Shown here: piece by piece, positions 1-8,057 of the stretch
Layout of the letters: every line of letters starts with the position of its first letter
Position numbering within the stretch: position 1 is the stretch's first letter
NCBI RefSeq assembly: GCF_018861315.1
Contig: NZ_JAHLDL010000022.1
Location: 1 to 64,000, forward strand
DNA from: Clostridium bowmanii
GTDB lineage: Bacteria > Bacillota > Clostridia > Clostridiales > Clostridiaceae
Direction: 5' to 3'
DNA: 64,000 nucleotides
The notes under the pieces: generated by a model
Told to the model about the DNA's origin: nothing
Seen by the model: the letters and a program-made list of their open reading frames with translations, nothing else
The model's database searches: none
Program-made: the position numbers and the translations under genes

Positions 1-72
1 ATAAAACTAAAAATTCCTTTTTGTAAATAATTGTAAATAAATATCTTTTAAGTAAATAATTAGTTTCTAAAT

Positions 73-195
73 TCATTCAGCGGAATATAAGTTATATTCA
101 CACTTTGGACAAATACTATCACTAGTATTAACATGAACATGTTTTCCATCTCTTTCAATAATTTCAACCTTATTATAAATTACATCATTCCCCAT
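73..195 (-). CDS. 40-aa peptide with a C-terminal CPKC motif
   Basis: A short frame reads ATG to TGA and encodes about 40 residues beginning MGNDVIYNKVEIIERDGK and ending CPKCEYNLYSAE. The start overlaps the last 11 bases of the nucleotidyltransferase gene upstream, which suggests translational coupling. The single CxxC near the C-terminus could bind a metal or be redox active, but one pair of cysteines is not a full zinc knuckle. I do not recognise a family. The overlap and absence of stops support a real gene; its small size keeps confidence moderate. Confidence 0.5.
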   Translation of the reverse strand: MGNDVIYNKVEIIERDGKHVHVNTSDSICPKCEYNLYSAE

Positions 196-610
196 ATATA
201 TTTCCTCTCTTTTTTATGTTTTCTAATATAGCAGCTCTTTCTTCATTTAATAATGCATATTCTTTAAATGTATCCATCTCAAAATACATTCTTCTCGTAT
301 CATTATTACAATAAATTGTTTTACCTGTTCCTACTACTTGAGCTTTAAAAACTGTGGATGATTTTTTTAAATCTACCAAATCAATTTCTATATTAAGTAA
401 AGTTGCTAGCTCTTGTGCAATCATAAATATATCATATTCAGTAAAATCTTCATCACTTAAAAATGCTATATCAATATCACTATTTTTATGAGAAGTTCCT
501 TTTGCACATGATTCAAATATATATATAAGAAATGGTTTTACCTTTCTAATTAAAAGTTCTTCTATAATATCCTTGTCTTTATCCTTCAGTATCATCATTC
601 CCACATCCAT
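185..610 (-). CDS. MNT-type nucleotidyltransferase (MntA-like), altered glycine motif
   Basis: A 141-residue minimal nucleotidyltransferase of the kind that acts as MntA antitoxin to HEPN toxins, adding nucleotides to a partner. The visible signature is ESCAKGTSHKNSDIDIAF, with the metal-binding SDID pair and a later acidic strand EIDLVDL. The canonical motif starts Gly-Ser; here the glycine is Glu, so catalysis may be reduced. The C-terminal helix region resembles MntA proteins. I chose the ATG at 610 because GAGGTG lies six bases upstream; a GTG three codons earlier is possible. No HEPN gene is in the window. Downstream is an overlapping CxxC peptide. Family call is fairly sure, activity is not. 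Confidence 0.7.
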   Translation of the reverse strand: MDVGMMILKDKDKDIIEELLIRKVKPFLIYIFESCAKGTSHKNSDIDIAFLSDEDFTEYDIFMIAQELATLLNIEIDLVDLKKSSTVFKAQVVGTGKTIYCNNDTRRMYFEMDTFKEYALLNEERAAILENIKKRGNIYGE

Positions 611-693
611 TATATTCACCTCATTACATTTTAAATATTCATTTACAATATTTTCTATTATCCACTATGTTATAGCATAAAGAGATTGGCTTA

Positions 694-1320
694 TTATATA
701 AAGTCTTTTATTAAAACCACTCTAGCAGGAGCGCCATCTGCTCCTTTAATTTTAAGTGGCAAAGCGCACATTAGATATTCATCCTCATTTATTTCTTTTA
801 ATCTAACACCTTCTATGATAGTTATTCCCTTATTAAAAAGAATTTTATGAGTTTCATGCCCTGGCTGAGCTCTCTCAATTCCAAAGGAATCTATTGCTAC
901 TCCAATTATTCCTTTTGCTGCTAAATACTCTGCTCCACTCTTTTCAACATAAACAAAATCGGACTGAAATTCTTCTGAAAAGGAATTTTTAGTTTTAAAT
1001 AATAAAAATTCACCCTCTTCAATGTTTTTATCAATAAGATCTTCTTTTGTTATTCCACCTACTATCTTTGTTAGATCTATTACCCTACACTTTGTAATCA
1101 ATTTATTTAAATCAATAGCATCAATAGTAGCACCCATATCATCTACATGATATGGGGCATCAATATGTGTTCCTGTATGCAAATTCATACACATGCTAGA
1201 TTCATTAATGCTATCCTTTGGAATTTTCCTGTCAAATTTAATTACTGGTCTTTTTTCCTCTATATTCTTGTATACTCCCATACTTTTTTCTATAGTCATA
1301 GACACATCATAAATAATCAT
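694..1320 (-). CDS. Cyclase-family metal-dependent hydrolase (KynB-like fold)
   Basis: A 208-residue member of the cyclase family that includes arylformamidase and isatin hydrolase. The diagnostic metal-binding stretch HTGTHIDAPYH is present, followed by a LVRGVAIDSFGIE-like segment (GIIGVAIDSFGIE) and a late GADGAPARVVLI strand, both usual for the family. Substrate cannot be deduced; there is no tryptophan degradation gene nearby. The ATG at 1320 is chosen because AAGGAGAG sits just upstream; an in-frame start 12 codons earlier lacks this. The gene starts 11 bases after zwf ends and is probably co-transcribed with it. Confidence 0.8.
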   Translation of the reverse strand: MIIYDVSMTIEKSMGVYKNIEEKRPVIKFDRKIPKDSINESSMCMNLHTGTHIDAPYHVDDMGATIDAIDLNKLITKCRVIDLTKIVGGITKEDLIDKNIEEGEFLLFKTKNSFSEEFQSDFVYVEKSGAEYLAAKGIIGVAIDSFGIERAQPGHETHKILFNKGITIIEGVRLKEINEDEYLMCALPLKIKGADGAPARVVLIKDFI

Positions 1321-1331
1321 GTTTTCTCTCC

Positions 1332-2837
1332 TTAATTTGGTGTTGCATTCCACCACTGCCTGCCATCCTTTTTAATTAAATCTATTGCAGCCTCTGGACC
1401 TTGTGTTCCTGCTGAATAGTTAGGGTAATTAGGTATATTATCTTTAAATTGCTTTTCAATACTTTCAATAAATTCCCAAGAATGTTCAAGTTCATCCCAT
1501 CTAGTAAATAGTGACGAGTTATTTCTAAGGGCTTCAAGTATTAATTTCTCATAGGCCTCAGGTGAATCATTAAAATACTTACAACTCTGACAATAATCCA
1601 GTTGTACCTTTTCCATTTTGAACTCGCTACCAGGTTTTTTTGCATTTATCTGAAAGAAAAAGCCTTCTTCTGGTTGGATCTTTAAAACTAAAAGATTATT
1701 GGGAATGTGTTTAAACTCCTTATAATAATTAATTCCACGGAGCTTTTTAAACTGAATTACTATCACAGTACTTTTATTGTTCATTCTTTTTCCTGCTCTT
1801 ATATAAATGGGAACTCCTCCCCAGCGGAAATTATCAATATATGTTTTAAGGGCTATAAACGTATCTGTATTTGACACCTTTGATACACTATCTTCTTCCC
1901 TATAACCTATCATTTCCACATCATTATAAGTACCCGTACCATATTGACCCATAACAACATCTTCTCTGAAAGATTCAGCTGTAAAAACTCTTAATGACCT
2001 TAAAACTTTGACTTTTTCATCCCTTATAGATTCTGGTTCCAAATCTAATGGAGGTTCCATGGCGATAAGAGTTAACATTTGCAATATATGATTTTGAAGC
2101 ATATCTTTTAAAATACCAGTATTTTCATAATATCCACCTCTACTCTCTACGCCTAAAAGTTCATTAGATGTAATTTGAATGTTATCAATATAATTTGCAT
2201 TCCATTGCGGTTCAAATAATGAATTACCAAATCTGATTGCTAATATATTTTGAATCATTTCCTTTCCCAAATAGTGATCTATTCTAAATATATCCTCTTC
2301 AGGTATAAGCTTTGAAATATTACGATTTAAAATCCTAGCCGTTTCAAGGCTTGATCCAAAAGGCTTTTCAATCATTATTCTCTGCCAACCAATATCCTTA
2401 CAAACCATACTATTATTCTTTAAATTTCTAATTATCCCTTCAAAAAACTCTGGTGCAACGGCTAAATAATATAATCTATTACCCATGGTTGAATATTTCA
2501 TCTCCATTGTTTCCAAAAATGAATCTAGCTTTTTATATCCATGGTTATCAGAAGTAAAATCAAAGTTTTTATAAAAAATCCTCTTACTAAAGAGAATCCA
2601 TAATTCGTCATTTATGGGAAACCGAGAAAACTTTTCAACATATTCATACATTTCTTTTCTATATTCCTCATTTGTCTTTACTCTTCTTCCTATAGCTACA
2701 ATTATAAAATTTTCAGGTAATTTTTCTTCATACATTAAGCTGAAAATAGCAGGAATAAGTTTTCTTTTTGTAAGATCACCAGTTCCACCGAAAATTACAA
2801 ATATATTAGAGAGTTCTTGATTCACATTTCCTTCCAT
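1332..2837 (-). CDS. zwf: Glucose-6-phosphate 1-dehydrogenase
   Basis: Oxidises glucose 6-phosphate to 6-phosphogluconolactone with NAD(P)+, the entry step of the oxidative pentose phosphate pathway. The 501-residue length is normal. The N-terminal nucleotide-binding motif GGTGDLTKRKL and the active-site motif RIDHYLGKE are intact, with EKPFG upstream of it as expected. The ATG follows GGAAGGAG by seven bases. It is followed closely by the cyclase-family gene, and no other pentose phosphate gene is in the window. Confidence 0.95.
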   Translation of the reverse strand: MEGNVNQELSNIFVIFGGTGDLTKRKLIPAIFSLMYEEKLPENFIIVAIGRRVKTNEEYRKEMYEYVEKFSRFPINDELWILFSKRIFYKNFDFTSDNHGYKKLDSFLETMEMKYSTMGNRLYYLAVAPEFFEGIIRNLKNNSMVCKDIGWQRIMIEKPFGSSLETARILNRNISKLIPEEDIFRIDHYLGKEMIQNILAIRFGNSLFEPQWNANYIDNIQITSNELLGVESRGGYYENTGILKDMLQNHILQMLTLIAMEPPLDLEPESIRDEKVKVLRSLRVFTAESFREDVVMGQYGTGTYNDVEMIGYREEDSVSKVSNTDTFIALKTYIDNFRWGGVPIYIRAGKRMNNKSTVIVIQFKKLRGINYYKEFKHIPNNLLVLKIQPEEGFFFQINAKKPGSEFKMEKVQLDYCQSCKYFNDSPEAYEKLILEALRNNSSLFTRWDELEHSWEFIESIEKQFKDNIPNYPNYSAGTQGPEAAIDLIKKDGRQWWNATPN

Positions 2838-2938
2838 TAAAAGTGCTCCTTCCTGATCTTCTTTTCTTTGCGCACTATTATCATATTTAGCAGGCTTTAA
2901 TTATATGATTAATATACCATAAACTAATTAATGTTAGC

Positions 2939-2982
2939 AAATATAAGTTGTTCATTACATTGTTAATGCAAACTTATATTTT
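2939..2982 (-). terminator. Probable terminator of the HD-GYP gene
   Basis: An inverted repeat AATATAAGTT / AACTTATATT (arms 2940-2949 and 2971-2980) lies directly downstream of the HD-GYP gene. The loop is long, about 20 bases, and the trailing T-run on the minus strand is weak, so this is a moderate call. Confidence 0.45.
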
Positions 2983-2986
2983 ATTT

Positions 2987-4306
2987 CTATTCTTCGGTAA
3001 TAAAATTCATAGAATTATTAAAAAACGATGTGAAAATATCTTCATTTATTGGTTCATTAAACCTTAAATTAATCATATCCCTATACCTTAATATTTCATC
3101 TATACTATTTAAAAATAAATCTAATATTTCACCATCAAAGTGCTTATTTCTTTGCTCCTTTAATATTTCTATACAGGTTTCAATAGGAAAAGCACTCTTA
3201 TAAACTCTCTTTGTAGATAGTGCATCAAAAACATCTACAATAGCTACAACTCTTGCAGTCAATGGAATGTTTTTACCCGAAATACCTGATGGGTAACCGC
3301 TGCCGTCCCATTTTTCATGATGATTCAGTGCTATTTCATAACCCATTTTAATAACACCTCGTTTTGAATTGCTAAGAATCCTTGCGCCATTAATTGTATG
3401 AGTTTTCATTATATCAAATTCCTCCATTGTTAGTTTACCTGGCTTTAAGAGAATTGAATCAGCAATTCCTATCTTACCTATATCATGCATTAAAGCTGCA
3501 TAATTCATTAACCTTCTTTTTTCTTCACAGGTTTCTACCATTCCATATAAAATTGATGAATATAAACTAACTCGAATCATATGTAATGCTGAATCTTCAT
3601 CTTTGTATTCAGCAGAATAGCATAAACGCTTTATAATCTCGTTTGACAATTCAACATTTTCAATAAGTGTATTTTCAAGCAAGGTATTTTGGGCTACTAA
3701 TTGGGCACTTTTGTCTTCTATCTCGCTAAGTGTACGATTTAGAAAAAAACTCATTTTTCTACTCTCAATATCTTGTCCACTTTTTTTAAATTGTGTGTTT
3801 ACTAGATCATAATTAATACCATATTCTATTAATTTACTCTTCATCACTTTTAATGTTTCCGCCAAAATATCCTGAGAAAAACTTAAAAACCCCTTGAATT
3901 TTCTAAATTGATCTTCTTTTACAGGTTCAGAATAAATTACTTCCTTACTTAAAAAAACAGCGGGATGTTCGGGATGATTTATAATAATATCCCATTCGTC
4001 CACCAAGGGGTCATTCTCATTAATTTCAATAAATACAGTATTTTTAAAACCTTTTACCATATCTTTATTGATATTTCGGGCAAATATATACATTTTTTTA
4101 CATAGATTATCCAAAATTTTATATCTTTCTATTTCCGCCAAGAAGAATCGAAACTTTTGAAATGTCACAAAAATTTCTGATTTTAATTTAAACTCAGCCA
4201 CCATATCTTCAAGCCCATGACTTATAGCAATAAGTGAACACTTAGTATATATCTTTTGCTCAATATCAGAAGCATTATTAATAGCAATATCGCTTAATTC
4301 AAGCAT
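2987..4306 (-). CDS. HD-GYP domain protein with N-terminal DICT-like sensor
   Basis: A 439-residue putative cyclic-di-GMP phosphodiesterase. Residues roughly 235-400 form an HD-GYP domain with the metal-binding HDIGKIG and the signature HHEKWDGSGYP. The N-terminal about 160 residues resemble a DICT sensory domain (for example a VDEWDIIINHPEHPAVFL stretch), which is often coupled to signalling output domains. No transmembrane helix is evident, so it is probably cytoplasmic. A short coiled-coil like linker around residues 200-230 joins the halves. It is alone in its transcription unit. The HD-GYP call is firm; the sensor assignment is from memory of the family. Confidence 0.85.
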   Translation of the reverse strand: MLELSDIAINNASDIEQKIYTKCSLIAISHGLEDMVAEFKLKSEIFVTFQKFRFFLAEIERYKILDNLCKKMYIFARNINKDMVKGFKNTVFIEINENDPLVDEWDIIINHPEHPAVFLSKEVIYSEPVKEDQFRKFKGFLSFSQDILAETLKVMKSKLIEYGINYDLVNTQFKKSGQDIESRKMSFFLNRTLSEIEDKSAQLVAQNTLLENTLIENVELSNEIIKRLCYSAEYKDEDSALHMIRVSLYSSILYGMVETCEEKRRLMNYAALMHDIGKIGIADSILLKPGKLTMEEFDIMKTHTINGARILSNSKRGVIKMGYEIALNHHEKWDGSGYPSGISGKNIPLTARVVAIVDVFDALSTKRVYKSAFPIETCIEILKEQRNKHFDGEILDLFLNSIDEILRYRDMINLRFNEPINEDIFTSFFNNSMNFITEE

Positions 4307-4585
4307 TCTATCACCAAACCTTTCACATTTATTTTATTTTATATTATAAACATAATATTAGCATCTCTAATGTACAACTTCATCATATAAGGTTAATCAT
4401 ATTCTCTTTTTGTTATTTTTGCAATTCTTTACATAATTCTCATTATCTTATAAGTTTAAAAAGTACAAGACTATTTCATTTAATATGTAATTACAGCATA
4501 TTGATAAATATTACAACATGCTATTTTTACCCAAATAAATATGCTATAATTCAATTAACAAAGTAGATTGAGGAGGTAATATCCT

Positions 4586-5080
4586 ATGAGATTTGGTTTT
4601 ATAATTTCTTTAATTTTTGCTATCTTAGTAGCCTTATTTGGTATTCAAAATTCTACAATAATATCTATTAATTTCTTTTCTACAAAATTTAATATTTCCC
4701 TAGCTCTTATAATTTTCATATCTGTAATTATAGGTGCTATAATTGTGACTTTATTAAGTTTACAAAAGGAGTTTACACTGAGTCGTGGCAATAAACAATT
4801 AACAAAAAAAGCTAAGAATTTTCAAACTGAAATTGAAACCTCTAAAAATGATAATGTAGCTTTAACTATTGAAAATGAAACTTTTAAAAACAAAACAGAA
4901 GCCCTAGAAACTAAACTACAAGATTTGGAAGGTAAAATGCAAGATATGGAAAGTAAAGTAGAAGTTTTAGGCACTACAAATAATACCTTGAGCAATGAAA
5001 TAAATACTCTGAACATAGAAAATACTCGTCTTAATACGCTCTCTGCAAATGAGACTATTAATTTAAATAAGGATCTATAA
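4586..5080 (+). CDS. LapA-family membrane protein with C-terminal coiled coil
   Basis: A 164-residue protein whose first 60 residues carry two hydrophobic segments with the LapA-domain pattern (FGIQNSTIISINFF between them). Residues about 70-160 are a charged heptad-rich coiled coil with repeated LE/MQDMES units. It probably sits in the cytoplasmic membrane with the coil in the cytosol, as LapA/YciS-like proteins do, but its role is unknown. GGAGG lies nine bases before the ATG. It is transcribed divergently from the HD-GYP gene and ends in a bidirectional terminator. Confidence 0.75.
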   Translation: MRFGFIISLIFAILVALFGIQNSTIISINFFSTKFNISLALIIFISVIIGAIIVTLLSLQKEFTLSRGNKQLTKKAKNFQTEIETSKNDNVALTIENETFKNKTEALETKLQDLEGKMQDMESKVEVLGTTNNTLSNEINTLNIENTRLNTLSANETINLNKDL

Positions 5081-5099
5081 GGACTTTTCGCTTACCATA

Positions 5100-5148
5100 A
5101 AAAAATGAGCATCAGCCGCTATTTACTTAGCAACTGATGCTCATTTTG
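5100..5148. terminator. Bidirectional intrinsic terminator
   Basis: Arms ATGAGCATCAG (5105-5115) and CTGATGCTCAT (5134-5144) form an 11-bp perfect stem flanked by A-run and T-run. It lies between the convergent LapA-like and CoA-disulfide reductase genes and can serve both. Confidence 0.85.
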
Positions 5149-5154
5149 GTGTTT

Positions 5155-7116
5155 TTATTGTTTTTTTATAAATGCATAAACCATACCTTTTTCACTTCTT
5201 AGGTCTAACAATTCATTGTTTGTTTTATTACACCAAGCTTTAATATCATCATAAAAACCAAGCTCAGAAGCTGTTACTTTTAATATTTGGCCACTATTTA
5301 GTTCATCAATGCTAGCTTTAACTTGAACTAGTGGTCCTGGGCAACATAATCCACAAGCATCTAAACTTTTATCATAATTATTAACACCTTTATCTACTCC
5401 ATTCTTTATAACTTGAGTATCAGTATCTAATACCTGTCCTTTTGATGCTTCATTTTTTTCAACTTTATTTGAGCCAAAGTCTGAAATTGAAAATGATTTA
5501 TATCCTCCAGTTAAGTTTTTAACCACAAATCCCTTTTGCTCTAAAATTCTTGCTGCTACATATCCACGGAGTCCTACCTGACAATATTCAAGAATTTCTT
5601 TGTTTTTATGGAGTTCACCAATTCTTTCTCTTAAACTATCTACTGGAATATTTATAGCACCCACAATATGTCCATTATCAAATTCCATTTCAGTACGAAC
5701 ATCAAGAACTATTGCATTTTCTTTATCATAGGCCATAAACTCATCTGTAGTTAATACATCCATTCTTCCTGCTAACACATTTTCAGCTACAAACCCTGCC
5801 ATATTTACTGGATCCTTGGCTGAGGAGAATGGTGGTGCATAGGAGAGTTCTAGCTCTGTTAAATCAGTAACTGTTCCTCCTAATCGTATAACTGTAGCAA
5901 GCACATCTATTCTCTTGTCGACTCCATCATAACCTACACCTTGAGCTCCAAGTATTTTACCTTCATCGTTGAAGATCAATTTTAAGGTCATAGAAAGAGC
6001 CGCTGGGTAATATGAAGCATGACTTGCAGGGTGAACAAATATAACTTTATGAGGAATGTTAAGTCTAGTTAGTGTTCTTTCATTATTACCTGTACTTGCA
6101 GCTGTTAAGCCAAACACTTTAATGATTGAAGTTCCTTGAGTTCCCTTATAAGTAGTTTCAAGGCCTGCTATATTATCAGCAGCTATTCTACCTTGTTTAT
6201 TTGCAGGACCAGCTAGTGGTATTGCTGTATTGGTTTTGTTTATAAAATCTACAACTTCAACAGCATCACCTACTGCAAATACACCCTCTGCACTAGTTTC
6301 CATTTTATCATTTACTATGATATGACCTCTAGCTCCTGTTTTAATACCAGCTTCTCTTGCAAACCCAGTATCAGGAATTACGCCTATTGCCAATATAATC
6401 ATATCAGAGTTCAATTTTTTACCACTATTTAAAGTTATTTCAATGCTATCTTCATTGTCCTTAAAAGCTTTTACTCCATCATTCAAAATAATTCCTACAC
6501 CATTATCTATAATTTCCTTTTCAACGGATAAAACAATATCTGTATCAAAAGGTGCCATTATGTGAGGGGCTGCTTCTACAATAGTAACATGGAGTCCTCT
6601 TTCTTTTAAATTTTCAGCCATTTCCACGCCTACATATCCTCCACCTATAACTACAGCATTATTAATACCCTTTTTATCTACATATGCTTTGATGTTATCT
6701 GTATCTGGTATATTTCTTAATGTAAATATTCTTTTACTATTAATACCTTCTATATTAGGCCTAATTGCTTTTGCTCCTGGTGATAAAACTAAATAATCAT
6801 AACTTTCCTCATAAGTGCCATCAGCCTTACTATTAACTGTTACAGTCTTTTTAACAGTGTCAATATAAGCTACTTCGCTATTATTTCTTACATCTATATT
6901 AAATCTGGCCTTCATACTCTCAGGAGTTTGTACTAAAAGTTTATCCCTATCTTTTATTACCTCACCAATATAATAAGGAAGTCCACAATTTGCAAAGGAA
7001 ATATATTCATCTCTTTCAAACATAATTATTTCGGCATTTTCATCTAGTCGTCTTAGTCTGGCTGCTGTTGAAGCACCACCAGCTACACCACCTACTATTA
7101 TTACTTTTTTATTCAC
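5155..7116 (-). CDS. CoA-disulfide reductase / rhodanese / TusA triple-domain fusion
   Basis: A 653-residue flavoprotein fusion. Residues 1-445 are a CoA-disulfide/persulfide reductase with an N-terminal FAD motif GGVAGGASTAA and the redox cysteine in SFANCGLPYYIG (Cys44). Residues about 455-545 are a rhodanese domain with active-site loop EYCQVGLRG. The C-terminal about 75 residues are a TusA/SirA domain with the CPGP sulfur-carrier motif. Together these suggest reduction of persulfides or polysulfide and relay of the sulfane sulfur to a carrier in the cytoplasm. GTG at 7116 is preferred: AGGAG sits eight bases before it, and the GTG three codons upstream overlaps that site. It is the last gene of a three-gene sulfur operon. 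Confidence 0.9.
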   Translation of the reverse strand: MNKKVIIVGGVAGGASTAARLRRLDENAEIIMFERDEYISFANCGLPYYIGEVIKDRDKLLVQTPESMKARFNIDVRNNSEVAYIDTVKKTVTVNSKADGTYEESYDYLVLSPGAKAIRPNIEGINSKRIFTLRNIPDTDNIKAYVDKKGINNAVVIGGGYVGVEMAENLKERGLHVTIVEAAPHIMAPFDTDIVLSVEKEIIDNGVGIILNDGVKAFKDNEDSIEITLNSGKKLNSDMIILAIGVIPDTGFAREAGIKTGARGHIIVNDKMETSAEGVFAVGDAVEVVDFINKTNTAIPLAGPANKQGRIAADNIAGLETTYKGTQGTSIIKVFGLTAASTGNNERTLTRLNIPHKVIFVHPASHASYYPAALSMTLKLIFNDEGKILGAQGVGYDGVDKRIDVLATVIRLGGTVTDLTELELSYAPPFSSAKDPVNMAGFVAENVLAGRMDVLTTDEFMAYDKENAIVLDVRTEMEFDNGHIVGAINIPVDSLRERIGELHKNKEILEYCQVGLRGYVAARILEQKGFVVKNLTGGYKSFSISDFGSNKVEKNEASKGQVLDTDTQVIKNGVDKGVNNYDKSLDACGLCCPGPLVQVKASIDELNSGQILKVTASELGFYDDIKAWCNKTNNELLDLRSEKGMVYAFIKKQ

Positions 7117-7138
7117 TACAATCACTCCTCATATTTTA

Positions 7139-7423
7139 TTACTCTATATTAAATATTGAATTTATTAATTTTCCCATTTGTTGATCTTTAATTTTATAAT
7201 TAATTTCAAGTCCATGTCGCCTACCTTGAATTATTCCTGCGCCTCGTAACTTTTGTAAATGCTGAGAGACGGTAGATTGAGGAATTTCTAGGCAGTTCTG
7301 CATATAACCAACATTGCATTCACCATTTTCCAATAGATTTTTTACTATACATAGCCTAATTGGGTGTGCTAAAACTTTAAAAACTTCTGCAATATCGTTG
7401 TATTTAATATAATCTTTATCCAT
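7139..7423 (-). CDS. ArsR-family repressor, probable sulfur sensor
   Basis: A 94-residue winged-helix repressor with the ArsR pattern: a VLAHPIRLCIVKNL helix, recognition helix PQSTVSQHLQKLR and a wing with the RRHGLEINYKI hairpin. Cysteines at about 25, 36 and 44 are candidates for persulfide sensing as in SqrR/BigR-like proteins, although their spacing differs from what I remember for SqrR. It lies between two rhodanese-containing genes, which points to control of reactive sulfur metabolism. ATG at 7423 is chosen because AGAGGA is six bases upstream; the ATG two codons earlier abuts it. It probably binds the palindrome in the operon promoter. Confidence 0.85.
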   Translation of the reverse strand: MDKDYIKYNDIAEVFKVLAHPIRLCIVKNLLENGECNVGYMQNCLEIPQSTVSQHLQKLRGAGIIQGRRHGLEINYKIKDQQMGKLINSIFNIE

Positions 7424-7457
7424 AGCCATTCCTCTTTCCTAAACTTTAATCTATTCA

Positions 7458-7781
7458 TTATCTAGTTATACTGTATCCCCAAGAACATATTCCTCTATTT
7501 AGATGATAAATATTTTTAAAAGAACTATTAGCCAAGGTGTCCACTGCTCTTGGACTTCTTCCACCGGATGCACAATAAACGAGTACTGGTTTATCTTTGT
7601 ATTTATCAAGTTCAGCAAGTTTCATTGGAAGAATGCCAACTGGAATAAGTTTTGCTCCTGGAATATGACCGCCTTCATATTCCTCTCTAGTTCTTACATC
7701 TAAAATAACGAATTCCTTATTCTCGCTTAAAAGCTTATAAGCCTCCTCCGCAGTAACATTTTTAATCTTTGCATTTAACAT
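7458..7781 (-). CDS. Single-domain rhodanese-like sulfurtransferase
   Basis: A 107-residue rhodanese domain with the usual ILDVRTREEYEGGHIPGA motif and the active-site loop VYCASGGRS (Cys70). It would accept sulfane sulfur as an enzyme persulfide, acting in the cytoplasm because no signal peptide is seen. It is the first gene of the operon, 34 bases upstream of the ArsR gene, with GGGGA before its ATG. Its neighbour encodes a second rhodanese fused to a CoA-disulfide reductase, so the two probably work in one sulfur-handling route. Confidence 0.9.
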   Translation of the reverse strand: MLNAKIKNVTAEEAYKLLSENKEFVILDVRTREEYEGGHIPGAKLIPVGILPMKLAELDKYKDKPVLVYCASGGRSPRAVDTLANSSFKNIYHLNRGICSWGYSITR

Positions 7782-7836
7782 AATTTATAATCCCCTTTCA
7801 AAATATAATTTATAATTTTAAATCATTAAATTTCCA

Positions 7837-7866
7837 TTTATATATCGTAATATTACGATATAACAA
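7837..7866 (-). promoter_or_regulatory. Promoter with 22-bp palindromic operator of the sulfur operon
   Basis: On the minus strand TTGTTA (7861-7866) and TATAAA (7837-7842) are 18 bases apart. The spacer is filled by a perfect palindrome with half-site TATATCGTAAT (whole site 7841-7862). Its location between -35 and -10 would allow simple repression, and the only regulator gene in the operon is the ArsR protein, which I infer binds here. Confidence 0.75.
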
Positions 7867-7993
7867 TATATTAACACCATATAAAATAAAAAGCAATAGA
7901 TAAATCAAAAATAATAAATAAAAACATAATAATCATTTAATCTAAATTATAAGTTTTTAGAAGGAAATATCTAATATTAATAGAATATACATA

Positions 7994-8027
7994 ATTACAG
8001 GATTGAAAAAAATTTCAATCCTGTAAT
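7994..8027 (+). repeat. 15-bp perfect hairpin in the leader of the acetyltransferase-like gene
   Basis: Arms ATTACAGGATTGAAA (7994-8008) and TTTCAATCCTGTAAT (8013-8027) enclose AAAA. No U-run follows on the plus strand and no plus-strand gene lies upstream, so it is not an obvious terminator. It ends about 15 bases before the ribosome binding site of the next gene and could stabilise or control that mRNA, or be an operator. Confidence 0.6.
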
Positions 8028-8057
8028 ACAGCAGACATTTAATAAGGGGGCAATAAA

